Source: a bacterium (GTDB taxonomy: Bacteria; Zixibacteria; MSB-5A5; GN15; FEB-12). Taken from it: a DNA stretch of 5,147 bases. Position 1 is the stretch's first letter; every line of letters begins with the position of its first letter. The stretch spans positions 1 through 5,147 of the forward strand of contig JAUWMW010000174.1 in assembly GCA_030612965.1 (NCBI GenBank). Direction: 5' to 3'. A program made the translations under genes and the position numbers. This document shows positions 1 to 4,897 of the stretch, one piece after another. The notes below the pieces were generated by a model. The model saw nothing but the letters and a program-made list of their open reading frames with translations, was not told where the DNA came from and did not search any database.

Positions 1-23
1 CAGGCTGTGTCACAAATCCGTTT

Positions 24-63
24 CGCAGGGTCCTGATCCGCCCAGGCGGATTGTGACCCTGCG
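24..63. repeat. Long two-part hairpin inside the end element
   Basis: The arms CGCAGGGTC (24-32) and GACCCTGCG (55-63) are perfect reverse complements. Nested inside are ATCCGCC (36-42) and GGCGGAT (45-51), separated from the outer stem by a symmetric 3x3 mismatch (CTG/TGT). This gives 16 base pairs in 40 bases. There is no following T-run, so it is not an intrinsic terminator in either direction. It could be a structural or transposase-recognition part of the 1-170 element. Confidence 0.75.
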
Positions 64-101
64 ATTCTCGCTAAGGCATTGTGGGGAAACAGCCTTAAGA
101 A

Positions 102-146
102 CCACCGGTTCACACGCTCGCCTTCGGCGAACGCAGGAACCAGTGG
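102..146. repeat. Cruciform-type inverted repeat inside the end element
   Basis: CCACCGGTTC (102-111) pairs with GAACCAGTGG (137-146) at nine of ten positions. Within its loop is a second small stem, TCGCC (118-122) / GGCGA (126-130), with a three-base loop. A shorter stem just upstream, TAAGGC (72-77) / GCCTTA (92-97), is the third fold of the element. No T-tract follows, so termination is unlikely. Confidence 0.65.
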
Positions 147-170
147 AACATACAATTACGACACAGCCTG

Positions 171-699
171 GCAGTCGAGGGGGGCGTTCACTGGGGCGAC
201 GCAAGGCCGCCCTCTACGCGGGGTTAGGTGATGTACTTATGAACAGTATTGTCCGCCACCTTGGTGTGCCAAACTTGTGAGACAACCTACCCTCGTCCGC
301 CACTTGATATAGCAATTCCTCTTTCGCGCATCAGAAAAACACCTGACCGGGAGACGTGCTGTGTCTCAACTGCCCACCGTCCGGGCAATCCCTTGAGCGC
401 AACTAACAATATGCCTGACAAGTAGTTACATGATAGTTGGTGCTCCGCCGGCGCCTTTGCTGTGAACTCCGGTTAGTACTGGTTCTACTCGGTGGGTTTT
501 GGGGCGGGTGGCAACTCCGTTGCTCGGTCGAACATGGATGGAGGGAGTGCTAATCGTTCTTGACAGAAAAATCTAAGCAGTTGGGGCTAAAGGATTTTGG
601 ACTGCGACCGATGAAAAAAACAAGTTATGTAAACAGCGTACAGAGACTGAGCCATGGTCTATGTTCGCTACCTGTAACAGCTCAAACAAGGAGTAGAGT
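171..699. other. Non-coding stretch upstream of the SANT-type gene
   Basis: No open frame here has both a ribosome site and a protein-like composition, and no tRNA or known structured RNA was recognised. Small features visible: GTCCGCCAC occurs twice (251-259 and 295-303); two short hairpins follow each other, GAGAC/GTCTC (351-367) and TGCCC/GGGCA (371-387); a sigma-54-like site lies at 509-524; and a perfect TTGACA (560-565) has no acceptable -10 partner at 16-18 bases. The last part, at least from about 540, is probably the untranslated leader of the gene at 700. It holds an A-rich stretch (614-623) and ends in the ribosome site AAGGAG (689-694). Confidence 0.5.
509..524 (+). promoter_or_regulatory. 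Possible sigma-54-type -24/-12 promoter
   Basis: TGGCAACTCCGTTGCT has the invariant GG (510-511) and GC (522-523) at the required ten-base separation, and matches TGGCA and TTGCT on each side. If used, it would start transcription near 535 and give the 700 gene a leader of roughly 165 bases. Caution: the same bases form a small inverted repeat, GCAAC-TCC-GTTGC, so the match may be a chance by-product of a hairpin. No enhancer-binding-protein site was identified. Confidence 0.3.
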
Positions 700-1104
700 A
701 TGGCTATGCGGAAACGATACAACACCTCGCGACGTACGACCCATCGTCGCACCGTGGGCCGTAAAGTTGCCCGCCAGTGGTCGCGCGAAGAAATGGCGTT
801 CATGCGCAAGTTCTATCGCAACTACGAGACAACTTGGATCGCCCGTCAGCTTGGTCGCACAGTGTACTCTGTCCGCTACAAAGCGGTCGACCTGAGACTC
901 AAGAAGGCCAACCCTTCCATCTGGAGAGGGAACCGCGGCACCGTCAACGCCTTCCGCAAGCCGGCCTCACGGTCGCAGTGGAAGCCTGCCAAGCGCAAGG
1001 TTGCAAAGCGTCGCACCACCCGCTCGAAGAGCTGGCGCGCCAGCTCCAAGCGCAAGGTTGCTCGCAAGAGCAAGACTCGCCGCACCATCCGTCGTAGGAA
1101 GTAG
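700..1104 (+). CDS. Small highly basic SANT/Myb-like DNA-binding protein with histone-H1-like tail
   Basis: This 134-residue protein is probably a nucleoid-associated or DNA-binding regulator. Residues 1-25 are Arg-rich. Residues 27-67 form a SANT/Myb-like three-helix fold: helix 1 begins WSREEMAFM (W27), helix 2 carries W46 and IARQLGR (47-53), and the recognition helix is TVYSVRYKAVDLRL (54-67). This is the layout seen in many bacterial SANT-like/GcrA-like helix-turn-helix domains. Residues 86-134 are almost entirely Lys, Arg, Ser, Thr and Ala, like a histone H1 tail. The unit KRKVA[KR] occurs at 98-103 and 117-122 and is encoded by an exact 16-base repeat (989-1004 and 1046-1061). By hand count 48 of 134 residues are Lys or Arg and only four are acidic. 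The ATG at 700 has AAGGAG six bases upstream. The gene is monocistronic, ending at a strong terminator (1146-1183). Its DNA targets and exact family name are not known. Confidence 0.85.
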   Translation: MAMRKRYNTSRRTTHRRTVGRKVARQWSREEMAFMRKFYRNYETTWIARQLGRTVYSVRYKAVDLRLKKANPSIWRGNRGTVNAFRKPASRSQWKPAKRKVAKRRTTRSKSWRASSKRKVARKSKTRRTIRRRK

Positions 1105-1145
1105 ATGTGGCCCGGATGAAATAGGATTTGACTACAACGTTTCGT

Positions 1146-1183
1146 GAACCCGTTTCCAATACGGAGACGGGTTCTTTTTTTTT
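1146..1183 (+). terminator. Strong intrinsic terminator after the SANT-type gene
   Basis: GAACCCGTTTCC (1146-1157) pairs with GGAGACGGGTTC (1163-1174) over 12 base pairs with a single G-T wobble. The loop is AATAC and nine T residues follow directly (1175-1183). It lies 42 bases after the stop at 1104, so it separates this gene from the cupin gene downstream. Confidence 0.92.
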
Positions 1184-1211
1184 GCTTCCTCCGTGGTTCC
1201 CTGCGTATGAT
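1182..1211 (+). promoter_or_regulatory. Candidate sigma-70-type promoter of the cupin gene
   Basis: TATGAT (1206-1211) matches the -10 consensus at five of six positions. TTGCTT (1182-1187) is a weak -35 at 18 bases. The site sits directly after the terminator T-run, where the next gene needs a new promoter. It would give a leader of about 15 bases, just enough to hold the ribosome site AGGAGG (1223-1228). Confidence 0.45.
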
Positions 1212-1232
1212 AGCTCAAACCCAGGAGGTTCC

Positions 1233-1577
1233 ATGCCTGTAGTCAAGAAAGAAAGTATCAAGCTCAAGCCGGTCGCATCAGACAATGTGAAATATGTGAC
1301 CAAAGCGAACACGATCGGTCCCGACGAGGGCTGGACGGACCACTCGATGCGCCTGTTCTGTATCGCTGCCGGCGGTCACACGCCGTCGCACAGCCACGAT
1401 TGGGAGCACGTCAATTACATTGTTAAGGGCAAAGGCAGACTGACCATCGATGGCGTGCAGCACACGGTTGAGGCCAATGACTATGCCTACGTGCCGGCTA
1501 ACGCCGATCATCAGTTTGAGAATCCATACGACGAGGATTTCGAGTTTCTGTGTATCGTGCCCCAACGCGGGGCGTAG
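1233..1577 (+). CDS. Small single-domain metal-binding cupin
   Basis: This 114-residue cytoplasmic cupin (no signal peptide) is a one-domain beta-barrel. Cupin motif 1 runs from G47 through H53-x-H55-x3-H59 to G66. Motif 2 is P88-x-N90-x2-H93-x3-N97. The four likely metal ligands are H53, H55, H59 and H93; H59 stands where many cupins have Glu. Length and ligand spacing resemble, from memory, the four-histidine manganese cupin TM1459 of Thermotoga maritima, which is also about 114 residues. The substrate is unknown: such proteins range from dioxygenase-like enzymes to sugar or small-molecule binders. The start at 1233 is chosen because AGGAGG lies four bases upstream; the in-frame codon at 1128 would add 35 residues encoded by the preceding terminator hairpin. 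The gene converges on the minus-strand exported protein with only 10 bp between the stops. Confidence 0.9.
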   Translation: MPVVKKESIKLKPVASDNVKYVTKANTIGPDEGWTDHSMRLFCIAAGGHTPSHSHDWEHVNYIVKGKGRLTIDGVQHTVEANDYAYVPANADHQFENPYDEDFEFLCIVPQRGA

Positions 1578-1587
1578 GCATGACCCG

Positions 1588-2439
1588 TTAGGTCGTTCCG
1601 CAGCTACTCGATATCGGAACCTGTCCACCTGCCATCCTGAATGCCTGCGGACAGTCCGGCGGTGCGGGTCCGCCTGTAAACATATACTCAATCAGGAATA
1701 TCAAGTCAGTAATGTCTATCTGGCCGCTTTCGTCGAAGTCGGCCGTCGCGATATCCATTGGCGCACGTCCGCCGCCAAATATGTAGGCAACCAGATAAAC
1801 CAGATCGGCGATATCGTTCTCGCCGGTGGGATCACAATCGACATTGCCGCGGATGCCTTCGCAGCAGTTGTATAGATTAAAGCAGTGTGGTCCGTCCCAA
1901 AGGGGTGGGAAGCTGCCCGCTCCGGATCCGTAAGTCCACATCCAGGCACCGCTGGGCGGGAACCAACTGGAATCAAGGCAGATCTGATGTCCCGCGTTGG
2001 CGGGATCGGTGACCGTCAGAGAGATCCAGTAGGCGGTATCAGAATACTCTCCCGGCAACGGCATGCCCATCATGGTACAGCCGCGGACTCCGATGGTGTC
2101 GGCCCCGGAACCATCCACGCTGTGAAAGGAAAAAGCGAATACCAGATCGAAGATATCGTACATAATCTGCAGGGCGCCGGTGTCCGTAACGTTCCAGGTC
2201 ACCGCTGGATCACTACCCGATATCTCGAACCCGTTGTTGATTCCCACCACTCCATACACCTGACTGAGATTAGTTATCCGGATGCTGAAGGTAACCTCGT
2301 CATTCGATATGGGAATCTGACCGTTGTACGCACCCGTAACATGGCCCAGGCTCACCGCACACATGTCCTGCGCCAGCGCGGACACAACCGGCAACAGCAG
2401 ACTGGACAGCAGTAGCATAACAAGCACTCGGTATCTCAT
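1588..2439 (-). CDS. Exported protein with C-terminal dockerin-type calcium-binding repeats
   Basis: This 283-residue secreted protein begins with a clear signal peptide: MRYR, a Leu/Val-rich core at 5-19, and likely cleavage after A23 (motif ALA). Residues 24-190 look like a beta-rich, Gly/Asp/Thr/Trp-rich domain that I do not recognise; it contains several Cys residues. Residues 198-260 form a dockerin-like module of two EF-hand-type loops. Repeat 1 starts G198-N-V-D-C-D203 and carries an insertion. Repeat 2 is D234-F-D236-E-S238-G-Q-I-D242-I-T-D245. Each is followed by a long hydrophobic helix and a Gly-rich turn (GGG, TGG). Such modules either bind cohesins or act as calcium-stabilised domains at the ends of secreted proteins; no cohesin gene is visible here. 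The start at 2439 is preferred over 2484 because AGAGG lies six bases upstream and the signal peptide begins there. Confidence 0.85.
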   Translation of the reverse strand: MRYRVLVMLLLSSLLLPVVSALAQDMCAVSLGHVTGAYNGQIPISNDEVTFSIRITNLSQVYGVVGINNGFEISGSDPAVTWNVTDTGALQIMYDIFDLVFAFSFHSVDGSGADTIGVRGCTMMGMPLPGEYSDTAYWISLTVTDPANAGHQICLDSSWFPPSGAWMWTYGSGAGSFPPLWDGPHCFNLYNCCEGIRGNVDCDPTGENDIADLVYLVAYIFGGGRAPMDIATADFDESGQIDITDLIFLIEYMFTGGPAPPDCPQAFRMAGGQVPISSSCGTT

Positions 2440-2519
2440 CAGGAACCTCTTTGTTGCGTCAGCGAGTGACATCTTTGACGCCAAACCGCCCAGTCTGCGA
2501 CTGGTGGTTCTTACTTCTT

Positions 2520-2549
2520 AGTATAAGGGAAAACGGCTACGTTTGTCAA
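2520..2549 (-). promoter_or_regulatory. Strong sigma-70-type promoter of the exported dockerin protein
   Basis: On the minus strand, perfect TTGACA (2549-2544) is followed after 18 bases by TATACT (2525-2520), five of six to the -10 consensus. The predicted start near 2513 gives a leader of about 74 bases before the ATG at 2439. No operator palindrome was identified around it. Confidence 0.7.
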
Positions 2550-2679
2550 TGTTTGACTGAGGAATCGTGGACAACGGGGATCGCTGTCCCATGACCGCTA
2601 CCGGGTCCTGGTATCTAACAATCAAAGCCGCGAAGAAAGCGAAGGCGTAAACCATCTGCCCCCAGAGCGAGTCTGCCTG

Positions 2680-2708
2680 TTGCCATTCACGAAATATTTT
2701 CATACCAT
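2680..2708 (+). promoter_or_regulatory. Weak candidate promoter of the O-antigen ligase gene
   Basis: TTGCCA (2680-2685) and TACCAT (2703-2708) are 17 bases apart, each four or five of six to consensus, with an A/T-rich spacer. Transcription would begin near 2715, only about three bases before the ATG at 2718, implying a leaderless message. That agrees with the absence of a ribosome site in front of that ATG. The call is weak because the -10 is poor. Confidence 0.3.
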
Positions 2709-2717
2709 TAGTGTGTT

Positions 2718-4142
2718 ATGTACGATACTCACGCCGCCGGAGATTCTCTCTGTGCGCCGGCTGATACCAGCCGCCGCTTCAATCTGGTAGCGGCCGTTGT
2801 GGCCCTCACGATACTCTCTCCGGCGCTGCTGATCGTTACCGGACCGCGTCCGATTCTCGCTGCCCTTTACTTCGCAGTCCTGGGAACCATGGTCCTCATA
2901 ACCAATCCCAGAATCTGTTTCTATGTATGGATGGCGGCCGGCGGTCTGTTCTATCCGGCTCATTTGGGAGGAATGCTGATCAATCCGGCCGACTTTGCCG
3001 TCCTGATATTGCTTATGGCGGTTGTTCTGGACTATCTGTTGCGTGTCCGAACAGAAGTCCACCGAACGAGTTTCGATGCACCGTTTATGCTCCTTATCGG
3101 CGCTGCCCTGATGTCGATCGTGCTGGCTCACGACCGTAGTCTGACCATCACCCCTACTTTGCGAGTTATAGTGATCTACCTGGCGTATCGAGTCAGTTAT
3201 AAGATGGCGCGGGAAATCGGTGTGCGGCGGATCGTGCAGGTTTATCTGCTCATAGTAGTTGTGCTGGCTGCGATCAACTGCGTAACGCTTGTGATCGAGG
3301 GCGGTCAGCATCGCGTATTCGGCCTGGCCTGGCTTCCGATGGAGACCTTTTGCATGACGGCGCTGCCGATGGCGGCTGCATTTCTGATCCGGTCCAACCG
3401 GCCAGGGGGGCGGCTATTGTATGGTACCTGCTGCCTGGTGATAGGTATCGCAATTCTGGGCACGCAGTCACGCGCCCCGATGGTAGCCGTGTTAGTAGCC
3501 TTGCCTGTTCTAATGTGGCTGGTGATGCGCAAGGCGCAACGGGAACAGCTAAAGTCAAACCGGTGGAGCATACTCTGGCTGGCCATGCCGCTGGCTGGTC
3601 TGGCACTGGTGGTACTTACGTTGAGCGAGACAGCCTTCCGGGGATCATTTGAGAGGATCGGGGAGTTGATCAATTCAATGGTCAGACCCGAAGGGACTGT
3701 ATCGTTGCGTGTGGTGCTGTGGACTGCAGCCATAAAGGCTTACCTGGTGAATCCGATAACCGGGATCGGCATGGGTAACTTCAAAGTGGTCTCACAGATT
3801 CTACCCGACATCAGGTTGGTGCCGGTGTGGTACTATATCGGCGGCATGTCACCGCACAATGTGGTGCTGCACTGGCTGGTCGAGACCGGCCCGCTGGGCG
3901 CCGGGGCTCTGCTGTGGCTGGCATGGCGAGGAGTTAAGGTTGGCTATCGTCAGTTCACGAAGTCGTTGGACGTCCAAGACGCCCAGGTAGCCGGTGCGCT
4001 GGCGATCGCTATGGTTGTCTTTGCCCTTACTATTTTCTACATGCGGGCCTGGACTTGGGGGCAGGATGGGTATATTATGGCGTTGCTGTTTGGGCTGGTC
4101 GCTGCCCGGCAGCGACGGCAGGATAGTCAATCGCCCTCCTGA
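2718..4142 (+). CDS. O-antigen ligase / Wzy-type polymerase family membrane protein
   Basis: This 474-residue integral inner-membrane protein has roughly a dozen hydrophobic segments, starting at about residue 22, and a large non-membrane loop at about 303-379 of the kind these enzymes place in the periplasm. Family signs (Wzy_C, the O-antigen ligase/polymerase group) are GTQSRAP (248-254), the R331...W335 helix start, P346...GIGMGNF (349-355), and SPHNVV with H380 followed by LVETGPLG to 394. The family transfers or polymerises undecaprenyl-linked polysaccharide; H380 lies in the conserved region often implicated in catalysis. Ligase and polymerase cannot be told apart from sequence. No other glycan gene is adjacent, which favours neither. 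An in-frame stop at 2709 limits upstream extension; the ATG at 2718 has no Shine-Dalgarno sequence, so initiation may be leaderless or lie further in. It is divergent from the exported protein (278 bp) and convergent with the diiron gene. Confidence 0.85.
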   Translation: MYDTHAAGDSLCAPADTSRRFNLVAAVVALTILSPALLIVTGPRPILAALYFAVLGTMVLITNPRICFYVWMAAGGLFYPAHLGGMLINPADFAVLILLMAVVLDYLLRVRTEVHRTSFDAPFMLLIGAALMSIVLAHDRSLTITPTLRVIVIYLAYRVSYKMAREIGVRRIVQVYLLIVVVLAAINCVTLVIEGGQHRVFGLAWLPMETFCMTALPMAAAFLIRSNRPGGRLLYGTCCLVIGIAILGTQSRAPMVAVLVALPVLMWLVMRKAQREQLKSNRWSILWLAMPLAGLALVVLTLSETAFRGSFERIGELINSMVRPEGTVSLRVVLWTAAIKAYLVNPITGIGMGNFKVVSQILPDIRLVPVWYYIGGMSPHNVVLHWLVETGPLGAGALLWLAWRGVKVGYRQFTKSLDVQDAQVAGALAIAMVVFALTIFYMRAWTWGQDGYIMALLFGLVAARQRRQDSQSPS

Positions 4143-4157
4143 ACCTATCCGGCCTCC

Positions 4158-4187
4158 AGAGAAAAGCCGCCCCGGATTGAGGCGGCT
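4158..4187 (-). terminator. Intrinsic terminator of the diiron-protein gene
   Basis: On the minus strand AGCCGCC (4187-4181) pairs with GGCGGCT (4171-4165) over seven base pairs with a nine-base loop, followed by TTTTCTCT. It lies 45 bases past the stop of the diiron gene. On the plus strand the same stem is 22 bases after the ligase stop but is followed by TGATAGTTTATT, so it may end that transcript weakly too. Confidence 0.6.
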
Positions 4188-4204
4188 GATAGTTTATTGG
4201 AACG

Positions 4205-4239
4205 CCCGCGAAGCGGGTAAAAACTAGCTTGCTAGTTTT
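4205..4239. other. Two further hairpins, one overlapping the diiron stop codon
   Basis: AAAACTAG (4220-4227) and CTAGTTTT (4232-4239) form a perfect eight-base-pair stem with a four-base loop. On the minus strand the first arm contains the TAG stop (4234-4232) and the second arm ends in a T5 run (4223-4219). Next to it, CCCGC (4205-4209) and GCGGG (4213-4217) form a five-base-pair stem with a GAA loop. With the terminator at 4158-4187 this makes three successive hairpins between two convergent genes, likely a composite termination or 3'-end protection signal. Confidence 0.6.
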
Positions 4240-4684
4240 CCTGGTAGACGTAGTCGTCGTATTCGACCTCGAAGCGGAGTTTATGCTTAGCCTCTTCCTG
4301 AGCAAGACCGAGAAAAGTCTCTTTCAAACCGGCGTCGTCGGTGGCCACGGCCAGACTCTTGTACAGCGTGTAGGCGTTGGCTTCGCTCTTGATCGCCACC
4401 ATCAACGCTTCCTGGAAAGTCAGGTTCGGTTTGGACTCTACTTCGATTAAGTGGTCACCGATCTTCAAGTCGACAACTTTCTCCTCGGACTTCAGAAGCA
4501 CCTTGCCTTCGGTAACAGCCTCTAATTTGGCCTTGTGGCGTTTTTCTTCCTCGGCGAAATCCACGAAGATGGTCTTCATGTGCTTCTTGTCCATCTTCTC
4601 AGCCAGATCGGTGTAGAAGTCTGCGGCTTCCTGTTCCTTGCCGATGGCGAAGGCTAAGATTTCATCAACCGACTTAAAGTTCAT
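4232..4684 (-). CDS. Rubrerythrin/ferritin-like diiron protein lacking a rubredoxin domain
   Basis: This 150-residue cytoplasmic four-helix-bundle protein has a full set of carboxylate-bridged diiron ligands in two halves. First half: E17 (in KEQEAADFY) and E47-x-x-H50 (in EEEKRH). Second half: E101 (in KSEANAYTLY) and E131-x-x-H134 (in QEEAKH). Four Glu and two His match the rubrerythrin pattern. There is no C-terminal CxxC rubredoxin module, so electrons would have to come from a separate partner. Residues 58-90 form an unusually long, charged connection between the two helix pairs. Likely roles, from the family, are peroxide reduction, iron handling or O2 protection in an anaerobe or microaerophile. 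The start at 4684 is chosen because GGAGGAG precedes it at a good distance; the in-frame codon at 4768 would add 28 residues unlike the family and lies inside the probable leader. Confidence 0.88.
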   Translation of the reverse strand: MNFKSVDEILAFAIGKEQEAADFYTDLAEKMDKKHMKTIFVDFAEEEKRHKAKLEAVTEGKVLLKSEEKVVDLKIGDHLIEVESKPNLTFQEALMVAIKSEANAYTLYKSLAVATDDAGLKETFLGLAQEEAKHKLRFEVEYDDYVYQEN

Positions 4685-4783
4685 TGTCTCCTCCTTATCG
4701 TTTTCAAGACAGCTTGTACCCGACAATGTCGAATGGTAGATCGTGGTTCCCGGAGCCGTCGCTTTCATTTCACACGTCGGGAG

Positions 4784-4811
4784 ATAATACGCAATCGGGG
4801 CGATTTATCAA
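4784..4811 (-). promoter_or_regulatory. Near-consensus sigma-70-type promoter of the diiron-protein gene
   Basis: On the minus strand TTGATA (4811-4806) and TATTAT (4789-4784), each five of six to consensus, are 16 bases apart. The predicted start near 4777 leaves a leader of about 93 bases before the ATG at 4684. No clear PerR- or Fur-type palindrome was seen over the promoter. Confidence 0.6.
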
Positions 4812-4839
4812 GCGAAATCTTGCGGGATCAACAAAGCAA

Positions 4840-4862
4840 GGCAGCATCCCTGCGATGCTGCC
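4840..4862. repeat. Perfect 9-bp hairpin
   Basis: GGCAGCATC (4840-4848) and GATGCTGCC (4854-4862) are perfect reverse complements with the five-base loop CCTGC. It lies just upstream of the diiron promoter. On the minus strand it is followed by TTGCTTTGTTG, which is only weakly terminator-like. It is the first of three adjacent palindromes. Confidence 0.8.
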
Positions 4863-4874
4863 AAAGTCTTGTAG

Positions 4875-4896
4875 GTCAGGTTCCTTGGAACCTGAC
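4875..4896. repeat. Perfect 10-bp palindrome, GTCAGGTTCC type
   Basis: GTCAGGTTCC (4875-4884) and GGAACCTGAC (4887-4896) are perfect reverse complements separated by only TT. The arm resembles the arm of the next palindrome (GGTCAGGATC), so the two are probably related units of one repeat family. Confidence 0.8.
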
Positions 4897-4897
4897 A

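Larger units (their letters stand above)
1..170. repeat. MITE-like hairpin-rich element with short terminal inverted repeats
   Basis: The first 11 bases, CAGGCTGTGTC, recur as a perfect inverted copy ending at 170, so the segment is bounded by 11-bp terminal inverted repeats. Between them lie three inverted repeats in a row (24-63, 72-97 and 102-146), so most of the 170 bases can fold. No transposase or plausible protein is encoded inside; the short open frames here have no ribosome site and no recognisable domain. A third copy of the end sequence begins at 5125. Size, terminal repeats and lack of coding capacity fit a non-autonomous miniature element or a dispersed structured intergenic repeat. 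The left boundary coincides with the window edge, so a target-site duplication cannot be tested. The family is not recognised. The inverted repeats are seen directly; mobility is inferred. Confidence 0.55.

Noticed and set aside
10..280. Short open frames on both strands (10-204 minus, 53-280 plus)
   Set aside because: They cross the hairpin arms of the repeat element, lack ribosome sites, and have Arg/Pro/Gly-rich compositions typical of chance frames.
470..500. GGTTCTACTC as a possible tRNA T-arm
   Set aside because: No acceptor, D or anticodon stem could be built around it.
560..895. Plus-strand frame overlapping the start of the SANT-type gene
   Set aside because: It is out of frame with a much better supported gene that has a good ribosome site, and it shows no domain.
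1128..1232. Upstream extension of the cupin gene
   Set aside because: The extra 35 codons would translate the terminator hairpin and T-run; a strong AGGAGG precedes the ATG at 1233.
944..1312. Minus-strand frame antisense to the SANT and cupin genes
   Set aside because: It runs across a terminator and two well-supported genes and has no recognisable domain.
1885..2415. 176-codon plus-strand frame antisense to the exported protein
   Set aside because: The minus frame has a signal peptide, calcium-binding repeats, ribosome site and promoter; this frame is its shadow.
2518..2703. 61-codon minus-strand frame with one hydrophobic segment in the divergent intergenic region
   Set aside because: It has no ribosome site and its last codons lie over the promoter of the exported protein. 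A small membrane peptide is not excluded, but conservation would be needed.
2700..3733. Minus-strand frames inside the O-antigen ligase gene
   Set aside because: Their polar His/Gln/Arg-rich translations are typical reverse shadows of a membrane-protein gene.
4685..4768. N-terminal extension of the diiron protein to 4768
   Set aside because: The added residues are unlike the family and fall in the leader; the ATG at 4684 has a near-perfect ribosome site.
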